A DNA stretch of 28,470 bases, from the NCBI GenBank assembly GCA_046160675.1, contig JBJXHH010000016.1:1-28470 (forward strand), written 5' to 3'. This document shows, piece after piece, positions 16,551 through 23,894 of this stretch (within the stretch, counting starts at the first letter, position 1; each line of letters starts with the position of its first letter). The notes beneath the pieces are model-generated. The model worked only from the letters and a program-made list of their open reading frames with translations. It had not been told where the DNA came from and ran no database searches. Source of the DNA: JACMJP01 sp046160675. Lineage in GTDB: Bacteria; Bacteroidota; Bacteroidia; Chitinophagales; BACL12. A program made the translations under genes and the position numbers.

Positions 16551-16552
16551 AT

Positions 16553-16993
16553 TTATTTTAGTAGAAATTCATTGCCGCATTCAAAACAATGGTAATAATT
16601 ATTTTTTGGAAAAGGGAATATCAGAAACAGAAATGCAATTACCCAACTAGCTTTCGGGAATTTGTTTTCCGCAGACGGGCCATAACGGACATTTGCTGAA
16701 TTACATTTGGGGCAAATGACCGGGACTTTTATCTCACTTTCGGTTTGCAGCTCAATTATCTCCGATTCTGAATCAAAAGTACTTTTCAATATCTCTTTGG
16801 CTCTTGAAACATCTTTTTCAAAAACATGTAATTTGATTCCTCCCGAGGCGATGTTGAAGTGGGGGTTTAGTATAGAGAAATTTTCGTTACTTAAAAAACA
16901 ATCTACCCCATGTTCTTCCAATACTCCTCTTGAAATGTTTGCATCAGTAATTGTAGTGTAAGAATCTAGTATAACTATTTTATCCCCGTTCAT
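16553..16993 (-). CDS. DUF2007 protein with split zinc ribbon
   Basis: The 146-residue product has an N-terminal DUF2007 domain (about 5-72: KIVILDSYTTITDANISRGVL, then a GGIKLHV block), a fold related to PII-like signal proteins but of unknown function. The C-terminal part has two CxxC knuckles (Cys94/97 and Cys136/139) with a hydrophobic stretch (about 115-129, ASWVIAFLFLIFPFP) between them. The start was set at 16993 rather than the further ATG at 17023 because 16993 forms an ATGA overlap with the upstream phosphatase stop codon, which implies translational coupling, and gives the usual family N-terminus. Function unknown. Its coupling to a secreted phosphatase may reflect only operon history. 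Confidence 0.8.
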   Translation of the reverse strand: MNGDKIVILDSYTTITDANISRGVLEEHGVDCFLSNENFSILNPHFNIASGGIKLHVFEKDVSRAKEILKSTFDSESEIIELQTESEIKVPVICPKCNSANVRYGPSAENKFPKASWVIAFLFLIFPFPKNNYYHCFECGNEFLLK

Positions 16994-18621
16994 TTTATCT
17001 CGGTTATAACATCGCCAATACAACCGTTAGGCTGTTGTATATGCAACAGGGCAGCAAGGGTAGCGGCAATGTCAGTAATAGCAACATTCCGGTTTGTTTT
17101 ACCCTTAGGAATTTTCCAACCATACCAGAGAAGTGGTACATGTGTGTCGTAACTATAATGGGAGCCATGTGTAGTACCTGTTTCACCATACACATCCATC
17201 CAGTTTGGCTCATACTGAATAAAGATGTCACCACTTCGTTTTGCATACATGCCGTTGATGAAAAGTTGTTTGGTTTTTTCAGGAATGGAAGCTGTTGTTA
17301 TTTCTTTTGTTAAAATAACGTTTGCTATCCCATCTTCTTTTATAAGTGAAGTATACAATATTTCATAAATCTCCTGAATTGGTATTTTTTTCGCTGCTAG
17401 CAGGGAATCGTTGAGGTAGATGTTTTGATTTGTGTATGCCCGTATCCAGGAATTTTGCCCTAGCGAAGAAGCAAGAATTGAATCAAGTTGTTTTTGAATG
17501 GCAGATTCATAAATCCCACCAGAAGGGATGTTCAGGTGTTTTGCATAAGCCGGCGAAGTGGCAACACCATGATCAGCGGTGAGAAAAACCAGGTAATTTC
17601 CAGAACCAACTTCTGTATCAAGAATAGTAAAAAAGTCAGCCAGGTCTTTGTCAAGGCGGATATAGGTATCTTCAATTTCCAAAGCATAATTTCCATAGCG
17701 GTGCCCTACATAATCAGTAGAAGAAAAACTTACTGCAAGAAAATCAGTATAGATATCTTTTCCAAGCTCTTCTTTTTTCAGAGACGCAACAGCAAAGTCT
17801 TTAGTAAAAGTATTACCCATAGGGGTGGCTTTTATAGCTTCTGTGTTTGTAATACCGATATACCTATGTGGAAAAACAGGAGCTGCTTCACCTATTGCGG
17901 TTCCTTCCCAGCTTACATTATCATCTGTGCTGTTCTTGTACATTTCAGGTGATAGTAAAAGATCCCAACCTTTATTTAAATACCCCACTGCAATGTTTTT
18001 TGAATTAAAATCAGAAACCCAAGCAGGTAACTCCTGCATATAATATGTGCTGCTTATCCATGCGCTTGAATATCCATCGTACCAATAAGCTGCATCAGCA
18101 AGATGCCCGGCAGGTAATATCGCCCCACGGTCTTTTAAGGAAATGCCTATCACTTTTGAGTGCATATTATTGAAAAGCTTTAATTCATCGCAAATAGTAG
18201 TGGTGAGCATGTTTGCCGGACTCATTTTTCCAGAAGCCGAAGAAGCGCCTACTGTTTCAACAGTATTATCCTGAGCACAATACATATATTTCCCGGAGTT
18301 TTTATCAAACCAATCATTTGAAACTACACCATGAATAGCAGGCACTGTACCGGTATATATACAAGTATGTCCAGGCCCGGTATAGGTGGGAATGTAGTTA
18401 AAATACGCATTCTCGCAACTGAAACCGCCGTTCACTAATCTTTTAAAACCGCCATCTGAATAATTATCCCAGTAGCGATATAAGAAGTTATATGCCATTT
18501 GGTCAACAACAATTCCAACAATAAGCTTAGGCTGTGTGATTTCTGTTTTTACTGAAGTTTGTGCTGTTGCACAACCTGTAAGCCAGGCGAAAAGAAAGAA
18601 AAATGATATTTTATTAAACAT
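16990..18621 (-). CDS. PafA-like alkaline phosphatase family lipoprotein
   Basis: The 543-residue zinc phosphatase has an N-terminal signal with LTGC (Cys17), suggesting a lipoprotein. It closely follows Elizabethkingia PafA (active site Thr79, Asn100, Lys162, Arg164): here Thr81 in TYTGPGH is the nucleophile, with Asn102 in SNDWF and Lys163/Arg165 in SLKDRGA. Candidate zinc ligands are Asp40 (VVDQM), Asp303/His307 (STDYVGH), Asp350/His351 (TADHG) and His494 (DTHVPL). The set indicates a monoesterase of the PafA type that hydrolyses phosphate esters in the periplasm and is not inhibited by phosphate in known members. Ends in an ATGA overlap with the DUF2007 gene. A loose -7-like TATCTTCC (minus strand, 18634-18641) lies upstream. 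No Pho-box-like repeat was found. Confidence 0.9.
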   Translation of the reverse strand: MFNKISFFFLFAWLTGCATAQTSVKTEITQPKLIVGIVVDQMAYNFLYRYWDNYSDGGFKRLVNGGFSCENAYFNYIPTYTGPGHTCIYTGTVPAIHGVVSNDWFDKNSGKYMYCAQDNTVETVGASSASGKMSPANMLTTTICDELKLFNNMHSKVIGISLKDRGAILPAGHLADAAYWYDGYSSAWISSTYYMQELPAWVSDFNSKNIAVGYLNKGWDLLLSPEMYKNSTDDNVSWEGTAIGEAAPVFPHRYIGITNTEAIKATPMGNTFTKDFAVASLKKEELGKDIYTDFLAVSFSSTDYVGHRYGNYALEIEDTYIRLDKDLADFFTILDTEVGSGNYLVFLTADHGVATSPAYAKHLNIPSGGIYESAIQKQLDSILASSLGQNSWIRAYTNQNIYLNDSLLAAKKIPIQEIYEILYTSLIKEDGIANVILTKEITTASIPEKTKQLFINGMYAKRSGDIFIQYEPNWMDVYGETGTTHGSHYSYDTHVPLLWYGWKIPKGKTNRNVAITDIAATLAALLHIQQPNGCIGDVITEIK

Positions 18622-18661
18622 GAATTTTTTTCGGGAAGATACAGAATTCCTCCGTTATGAA

Positions 18662-18696
18662 TAAAAAAAACCGGGACACATTACTATACCCCGGTT
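18662..18696 (-). terminator. Rho-independent terminator of the choice-of-anchor L gene
   Basis: On the minus strand, AACCGGG (18696-18690) pairs perfectly with CCCGGTT (18675-18669) around a 14-base loop and is followed by a run of T (18668-18663). It lies about 22 bases after the stop codon at 18718. Strong and correctly oriented, it separates this gene from the phosphatase operon. Confidence 0.9.
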
Positions 18697-18717
18697 CTAT
18701 TTTACTGATGAGAAGCG

Positions 18718-20304
18718 TTACTGTATTTGAATAGTTTTCACTGTGATGGCTTCACCTGAAGCAATTGTTACATAGTACATTCCTGAAGGAAGTATACTGC
18801 AATCAACTTCAAACTGATTCTTAATGTTTTTGTACGACACAACTTCTTTACCGAGTAAAGTAGTTATGAGAACATCTGCTGCAAGAACACTTGCAGGAAG
18901 AGTGATTGTGAAATTTCCAACTGCAGGGTTCGGAAACAAACTGGTTTGAGATAAAATATTTTCCGCATCATAAACACCGCTTGCTACTGAAACAGTTTTG
19001 CATGTTATTGCCTGGCAATTGTTGGTGTTATATGCAGTCATACAGACATTATATTCGCCTCCAGTAGCATATGTATGCACAGGATTTGCTTCAGCACTCA
19101 TTGTTGTGCCATCACCAAAATCCCAATCCCAGAGGTAGGTGTCTGGTGTTGAGTTATAAAACATGTAGGTGGCTCCTGTATTTTCATAAGTATAATCAGC
19201 AGCCATTCCATCTTTTAAAATCAATTCTATAGTTTGATAAATATAGCCTGATTGAGGGTTATAGAGTTGAAGGATTATTGTTTCATCTCCTTCTGTCTCA
19301 GAATCTTCAATCGGCAATATTGGTAACAAAGCGGTTTCAAATCCAGCCGGGATAATTACCTGATTATCTATCAATTCATAATCTTCACCGTTTACTGCAG
19401 TTCCTGAGATGTGAAAATCAAGTACCATGTCAGCGGTTCCGGGAGCAAGGTTGGTAAACTCAAGATAGCCGTTCGTACATTTTTCCTGAGCCATAGTTGA
19501 ATAACCTTCCCCGTAGTAATTCGAAGCAAGTCGCAAACTTCCAAGTGATCCTGTTTTTAGGAAAACGCCTGTGTCAAATATCCCATCACCTGCATCAGCT
19601 ACTGCAATCTTCATGTGATATGTTTCGCCGGGCATGGTTGCAATTTTTCCTTCCATCACTGCAGTAATTCCATCATACTGAATGTAGAATGGGTCGCTTA
19701 TGTACGGGTCTTCAAAGCCATCACCATTATATACATAATAGTCACTATAACTGGTTGAATTCAGGTTGTTGATTGAAACTGGAATATCAGTGTCTGGAAT
19801 AGTAGCAATATTTACAGTGTCTGTAATACCGGGGCCACTTACCCAGAATGCAAAAATGTCATTGAAACCTGAACCAACATATTCAAGATATTCTTCTGAT
19901 CCGAATACGTAGCTGATCCGAACTGTATCAGCTAATACAGCCATATCAAATTCAATAACACAGGCTTCATAAGTATAATATCCCGGAATGAGTTCATTCA
20001 AATCATCATCACCCATGCTTCCATTCAATGTACCGGCTGAACCGCTGGAGTTGGGTCCGAGAGTGTTTAAAATAGAGCCAGATGTTAGCACTATACCACT
20101 GTCAATACCAACATTGGCTGCAGTAGAATTAAAATATCCTGACGCCGAATCTGCACAAGTTCTTGTAAGATTACTAACCGTTACACCGGCACCTGCAAGT
20201 GAATAAATAAATACTGTGTCGTTGCTTTCAGCAGTTACTGAAAGTTGGGCATTTATGGTAAGATGCAAAGAGGAGATGATTGCAATGAGTAAGATTTTCT
20301 TCAT
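18718..20304 (-). CDS. Secreted choice-of-anchor L / PKD protein with T9SS sorting domain
   Basis: The 528-residue product has a signal peptide (1-19). A choice-of-anchor L domain (about 40-255) shows the signature SGIVLTSG block, FGSEEYLEYV and FNDIFAFWVSG. A Calx-beta-like domain (about 272-365: SGTAVNGEDYE, then EGDETI) is followed by a PKD domain (about 371-441, WDFGDG) and a T9SS type A domain (about 453-528, FPNPAVGNF). No enzymatic residues are recognised. The architecture suggests a surface or secreted adhesin or matrix protein exported by T9SS. A near-consensus -7 (TAACTTTA on the minus strand, 20324-20331) is upstream. It is a single gene, with a strong terminator behind it, and divergent from the tRNA methyltransferase gene. 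Confidence 0.86.
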   Translation of the reverse strand: MKKILLIAIISSLHLTINAQLSVTAESNDTVFIYSLAGAGVTVSNLTRTCADSASGYFNSTAANVGIDSGIVLTSGSILNTLGPNSSGSAGTLNGSMGDDDLNELIPGYYTYEACVIEFDMAVLADTVRISYVFGSEEYLEYVGSGFNDIFAFWVSGPGITDTVNIATIPDTDIPVSINNLNSTSYSDYYVYNGDGFEDPYISDPFYIQYDGITAVMEGKIATMPGETYHMKIAVADAGDGIFDTGVFLKTGSLGSLRLASNYYGEGYSTMAQEKCTNGYLEFTNLAPGTADMVLDFHISGTAVNGEDYELIDNQVIIPAGFETALLPILPIEDSETEGDETIILQLYNPQSGYIYQTIELILKDGMAADYTYENTGATYMFYNSTPDTYLWDWDFGDGTTMSAEANPVHTYATGGEYNVCMTAYNTNNCQAITCKTVSVASGVYDAENILSQTSLFPNPAVGNFTITLPASVLAADVLITTLLGKEVVSYKNIKNQFEVDCSILPSGMYYVTIASGEAITVKTIQIQ

Positions 20305-20338
20305 ATAAGTTCGTTTTATGTAATAAAGTTACAATGTA

Positions 20339-20346
20339 TAATTTTG
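20339..20346 (+). promoter_or_regulatory. Bacteroidota -7 promoter element for the trmN6-like gene
   Basis: TAATTTTG is an exact TAnnTTTG match, 38 bases before the ATG at 20385. TTTA at 20315-20318 lies 20 bases upstream and is one base away from the -33 TTTG consensus at correct spacing, making this the best two-part promoter in the window. Confidence 0.6.
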
Positions 20347-20384
20347 AACTGAGTTAACTATTGTCATGATTTTGTAATTGTTCG

Positions 20385-21113
20385 ATGAGGGAAAACGATA
20401 TTTTCCGGTTTAAACATTTTTCTATAAGACAAAATTTATGTGCCATGAAAGCCGGAACCGATGGAGTTTTACTTGGTGCCTGGGTGATTGGTACAGACCC
20501 GAAATTTGCCCTTGATGTAGGAACCGGAACAGGCTTACTTGCTTTGATGCTGGCTCAAAAGTTTCCGGGGATTTGTGTAGATGCAATTGACATAGATGAA
20601 AAGGCTTATTCGCAGGCATTAATTAACATACAACTTTGTGAATTGAGGGGTTCTCAGAAAAGGGTTCAGATTTTTGAGAGTTCATTAAAAGAGTGGAAGA
20701 AAAGTACGGGTAAAAAATATGATCTAATAATATGCAATCCACCTTATTTCATGAAGGGGTTTCCGGTGCAGAATAAAGAAAGAAACAAAGCCAGGGTTGC
20801 AGAGAACCTGACACAGGATAGCCTGCTAGGCGCAACAAAGCATTTGCTTACTGATAGGGGAAGCCTGCAGGTGATTTATCCGGTGGAGGAAGGAAAGGCA
20901 TTTTTAGACAAATCTGCAAACTTTGGTTTTTATTGCAAAAGAAGCACAACCGTTTTTGCAAAAGTAAACCAGGCACCTAAAAGAATGTTGTTTGATTTTG
21001 TGCAATATGAATGTAATACTTTAAAGGAAGAACTTATTATTGAATATGCAGAACAGCATGCCTATACAGAAGAATATAAATTGCTGACAAGTAATTTTTA
21101 CCTGAACTTTTAA
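20385..21113 (+). CDS. trmN6: tRNA1(Val) (adenine37-N6)-methyltransferase
   Basis: The enzyme (YfiC in E. coli) uses SAM to methylate N6 of A37 next to the anticodon of tRNA-Val. The 242-residue product has the typical N-terminus FRFKHFSIRQNLCAMK with AMKAGTDGVLLGAW (20-33). SAM motif I, DVGTGTG, is at 44-50, and the catalytic NPPYF at 118-122 is characteristic of N6-adenine methyltransferases. Length agrees with YfiC (245). The ATG at 20385 is chosen because it reproduces the family N-terminus. It converges with the acidic-protein gene 54 bases away. Substrate assignment is by family only. Confidence 0.87.
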   Translation: MRENDIFRFKHFSIRQNLCAMKAGTDGVLLGAWVIGTDPKFALDVGTGTGLLALMLAQKFPGICVDAIDIDEKAYSQALINIQLCELRGSQKRVQIFESSLKEWKKSTGKKYDLIICNPPYFMKGFPVQNKERNKARVAENLTQDSLLGATKHLLTDRGSLQVIYPVEEGKAFLDKSANFGFYCKRSTTVFAKVNQAPKRMLFDFVQYECNTLKEELIIEYAEQHAYTEEYKLLTSNFYLNF

Positions 21114-21167
21114 CTAATGTAATTCTCTTTTCTATTGCGGATTATGAGTTCTTTGATGGTTCTTTGC

Positions 21168-21698
21168 TTAATACCTTTCATCTGAATCCCCATCATCAAA
21201 GTTGTAGTTATCTTCTTCGCTGAAGTCATCATTATATTCATCTAAAAATTCTTCTTCCTGGAAGTCATTAGTTTCTTCCTCTTCCTCCTGACTAACGCCC
21301 CGCTTACCAAAATCTTTTTCCATGCTTTTCACTAACTCTTCAATATCTTCAAGGTCAGGATCTTTTTCATCTAATTCATACGGATCTTTTTCATCTTCTT
21401 CTACCAGTTCATCTTCTTCAGGTAAGTCTTCATCGTCCATTTCATCATCGTCATCATCATCAAAATCTTCATCATCTTCAATGTCCTCCTCCTCCTCGGT
21501 TTTCTTTTTCGCATTTTTTACGGGAATATCATCCAACCCTTTGAATTTTTTATCGTCTACATGTTTGTTTAGAAAATCATTGAGTACATCCACTTTGGTG
21601 TTGCTCACAATTTCACCAAACTCATTGATACTAACTTCAAAGCCGTCCAGTTCTGGGTGAACTTCGGGTTTTCCTTCTACGGGTTTCTTTTTAGGCAT
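21168..21698 (-). CDS. Extremely acidic small protein downstream of gltX
   Basis: The 176-residue product starts MPKKK. A compact N-terminal part (about 1-55: HPELDGFEVSINEFGEIVSN, then LNDFLNKHVDDKK) resembles a conserved Bacteroidota protein of unknown function. From about residue 68 to the end it is dominated by Asp and Glu (runs such as DFDDDDDDEMDDED) and must be disordered and strongly negative. The ATG at 21698 is preferred over 21746 because the longer form would overlap the end of gltX and add a 16-residue leader unlike the rest. The start is 22 bases after the gltX stop, so co-transcription is likely. No enzyme motif is seen. It could be a nucleic-acid mimic, a chaperone-like tail or a protein that binds basic partners; this is speculation. 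Confidence 0.8.
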   Translation of the reverse strand: MPKKKPVEGKPEVHPELDGFEVSINEFGEIVSNTKVDVLNDFLNKHVDDKKFKGLDDIPVKNAKKKTEEEEDIEDDEDFDDDDDDEMDDEDLPEEDELVEEDEKDPYELDEKDPDLEDIEELVKSMEKDFGKRGVSQEEEEETNDFQEEEFLDEYNDDFSEEDNYNFDDGDSDERY

Positions 21699-21720
21699 TG
21701 TGCTGGAATTTTGCTCAAAT

Positions 21721-23244
21721 TTATTGCAAGGTATTAAAATTATCAAGACCCTGATGCAGACGGCTCACAGAAATATTTTTCCCCAGGATTTCCATCATTG
21801 TAAAAACAGGCGGACCCTGCAAACCACCTGCTAGCGCCACTCTTAGCAGGGGCATAATTTCCCCCGTACCAAGCTTATTTTCTCCAAGGAAGGCTTTAAT
21901 GGTTGTTTCAATGGCAGGTTCCGTGAAATCTGCCATCCTTTCAATTGCCTCTATAAGTTGTAAAAACACCCCGGTGCGTTCAGGTTTCCATTTCTTCTTT
22001 ATCGTATCTGTGTCAAAAGTTTTTATATCGCTGAAAAAGTAATACCCCATTTCATACAGGTCAGGGATAAAAATAGCCCGTTCTTTCATCGAATTACATA
22101 CTCTTTTTATGTAATCCTTTTCTGCTACAACATTATTTTTTTCTAAGGTAGGGGTGAGTAGTTCAGCAAGCTCTTCATCACTTTTCATTTTAATATGCTG
22201 CTGATTTATCCATTTAGCTTTTTCAGGATCAAACCTTGCTCCGCTTTTTCCCACTCTTTCAAAGCTGAATTCTTGTATGAGTTCTTCTCGTGTAAAAATC
22301 TCTTTATCACCTCCGGGATGCCAGCCAAGAAGTGCAAGAAAATTAACAAATGCTTCAGGCAGAAATCCTTTTTCCTTTAGCCCGGAAATATTTTGTTCTT
22401 TCCATTCGAGGGCATATAAGGGGAAACCATACTTATCACCATCTCTTTTACTGAGTTTACCATTTCCTTCAGGTTTTAAGATCAAGGGTAAATGTGCAAA
22501 AGAAGGCATCTCATTTTCCCAGCCGAAAAATTTATAGGTCATCACATGAGTAGGTGCGCTTGGCAACCATTCTTCACCCCTTACAACATGAGAAATTTTC
22601 ATTAAATAATCATCCACAACATTTGCCAGATGATAGGTTGGCATGCCATCACTCTTAAACAACACTTTATCATCTAACTGGGAAGAATTGAAAGTAACCC
22701 ATCCCCGAATCAGGTCATGAAATTTGATTTCTTCATTGCGGGGCATTTTTATCCGAACCACATAAGGGTCATTAGCTGCTAACTTTTTTTCGACCTCATC
22801 ATGAGGGAGGGCGATAGAATTTTTCATGTATTGCCGGGTGATGTGATCATAGGCAGGTGATGGGTTTCCCTGAGCAATCATCCTGTTTCGCATCTCTTCC
22901 AACTCTTCGGTTGTATCAAAAGCATAATACGCATTCCCGCTATCAATGAGTTGTAGTATATATTTCTTATAAATCTCTTTTCGCTCGCTTTGGCGGTAGG
23001 GTGCGTAAGGCCCGCCAATATGAACACCCTCATCAAACTCAATCCCTGCATACCTGCAACTGTTGATCACAAATTCTTCAGCTCCCGCAACATATCTTGA
23101 TTGATCAGTGTCTTCTATCCGAAGAATAAGTTCACCGCCATGTTTTTTTACAAATAAATAATTGAACAATGCTGTTCTGATACCACCTACATGCTGTGCA
23201 CCTGTTGGGCTTGGGGCATACCTGAGTCTCACTTTCTTTTCCAT
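21721..23244 (-). CDS. gltX: Glutamate--tRNA ligase
   Basis: This class I aminoacyl-tRNA synthetase charges tRNA-Glu with glutamate in the cytoplasm. The 507-residue product has the HIGH-type motif HVGG (18-21) within RYAPSPTGAQHVGG, the LRIEDTDQSR block, a GEEWLPSAPTH segment, and the KMSKS-type motif KLSKR at 263-267 followed by DGDKYG. The KLSKR form and the GluRS N-terminal layout separate it from GlnRS. Whether it is discriminating cannot be told from sequence alone. It is divergent from the deacetylase gene with only 41 bases between start codons, and its own exact -7 element lies in that space. It is followed by the acidic-protein gene. Confidence 0.97.
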   Translation of the reverse strand: MEKKVRLRYAPSPTGAQHVGGIRTALFNYLFVKKHGGELILRIEDTDQSRYVAGAEEFVINSCRYAGIEFDEGVHIGGPYAPYRQSERKEIYKKYILQLIDSGNAYYAFDTTEELEEMRNRMIAQGNPSPAYDHITRQYMKNSIALPHDEVEKKLAANDPYVVRIKMPRNEEIKFHDLIRGWVTFNSSQLDDKVLFKSDGMPTYHLANVVDDYLMKISHVVRGEEWLPSAPTHVMTYKFFGWENEMPSFAHLPLILKPEGNGKLSKRDGDKYGFPLYALEWKEQNISGLKEKGFLPEAFVNFLALLGWHPGGDKEIFTREELIQEFSFERVGKSGARFDPEKAKWINQQHIKMKSDEELAELLTPTLEKNNVVAEKDYIKRVCNSMKERAIFIPDLYEMGYYFFSDIKTFDTDTIKKKWKPERTGVFLQLIEAIERMADFTEPAIETTIKAFLGENKLGTGEIMPLLRVALAGGLQGPPVFTMMEILGKNISVSRLHQGLDNFNTLQ

Positions 23245-23251
23245 GTTGCAG

Positions 23252-23259
23252 CAAAATTA
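23252..23259 (-). promoter_or_regulatory. Bacteroidota -7 promoter element for gltX
   Basis: On the minus strand this reads TAATTTTG, an exact TAnnTTTG match, ending 7 bases before the gltX ATG at 23244. This implies a leaderless or nearly leaderless mRNA. Confidence 0.55.
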
Positions 23260-23272
23260 CATATTGAAGGGG

Positions 23273-23280
23273 TAAATTTG
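23273..23280 (+). promoter_or_regulatory. Bacteroidota -7 promoter element for the deacetylase-tatD unit
   Basis: TAAATTTG is an exact TAnnTTTG match, ending 5 bases before the ATG at 23286. Transcription from it would start at or inside the start codon, so either the mRNA is leaderless or another promoter or start is used. Confidence 0.5.
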
Positions 23281-23285
23281 CTTTA

Positions 23286-23894
23286 ATGTATTTTGTAAAA
23301 ACGCCCTGGTACTTAAAATCCGTTTACCCTACTTTGATTTGGGAATTGGAAAAACAAAATACATTATTTCTCACTTTTGACGATGGCCCTATTCCGTATG
23401 TAACCGAAGAAGTTTTGCGCATGTTGTCAGATTATAATGCAAAAGCCACCTTTTTTGTTATAGGGGAGAATGTTTTGAAGCATAGAAATATTTATGAGAA
23501 AGTTTTGGAGGAAGGGCATATCGTAGGTAATCATACAATGCATCATGTAAACGGATGGAAAACAGGAAATGAAATATATTATGAAGAAGTAATGTTGTGT
23601 GATGAACTAATTCATTCAAAGTTATTCCGGCCTCCCTTCGGGAGAATTGGATACAATCAAATTCAGCGTCTCAAAAAAGAGTTTTCTATTTATATGTGGG
23701 ATGTATTGAGCGGAGATTTTGACACAACATTACAAGCAGAACAATGCGTAAAAAACGTAACAGAAAATGCAAAGGAAGGGAGTGTGATTGTTTTTCATGA
23801 CAGCAAGAAGGCAGAAGAAAGAATCTTGCATGCACTGCCTTTTGTTTTGGAATATTTTAGTAAAAAAGGATTTTCTTTTGAGTCTCTTCCATGA
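23286..23894 (+). CDS. NodB-type polysaccharide deacetylase family protein
   Basis: The 202-residue product has the five motifs of carbohydrate esterase family 4: TFDDGP (30-35), HTMHH (83-87), RPPFGR (115-120), a DVLSGDFD segment, and IVFHDS near the end. The catalytic Asp and the metal-binding Asp/His/His are all present, so an active metal-dependent deacetylase of N-acetylated sugars (peptidoglycan, chitooligosaccharide or surface glycan) is expected. There is no signal peptide or membrane anchor: the N-terminus is MYFVKTPWYLKSVYPT, common in Bacteroidota homologues, so an intracellular role or non-classical location must be considered. Its stop overlaps the tatD start by 4 bases (ATGA), indicating translational coupling. 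Confidence 0.87.
   Translation: MYFVKTPWYLKSVYPTLIWELEKQNTLFLTFDDGPIPYVTEEVLRMLSDYNAKATFFVIGENVLKHRNIYEKVLEEGHIVGNHTMHHVNGWKTGNEIYYEEVMLCDELIHSKLFRPPFGRIGYNQIQRLKKEFSIYMWDVLSGDFDTTLQAEQCVKNVTENAKEGSVIVFHDSKKAEERILHALPFVLEYFSKKGFSFESLP

Larger units (their letters stand above)
16220..16552. other. 333-base intergenic region
   Basis: This is the only gene-free stretch longer than 300 bases. It holds the -7 element of the leftward Vps10-like gene at its left end and an inverted repeat behind the DUF2007 gene at its right end. The middle (about 16260-16510) is AT-rich. I find no credible open reading frame, tRNA, long repeat or IS remnant there. A weak imperfect pairing (CAGGAGTT near 16343 with AATTCCTG near 16370) is probably chance. 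Confidence 0.6.

Noticed and set aside
16220..16552. Possible small gene or IS remnant in the longest spacer
   Set aside because: No frame of useful length with a plausible start, and no terminal inverted repeats with a target duplication.
21390..21500. CATCAT/TCATCG-rich stretch that looks like a short tandem repeat or CRISPR-like array
   Set aside because: It is the coding sequence of the Asp/Glu-rich tail of the acidic protein; the repeats are codon-scale, irregular, and have no spacers.
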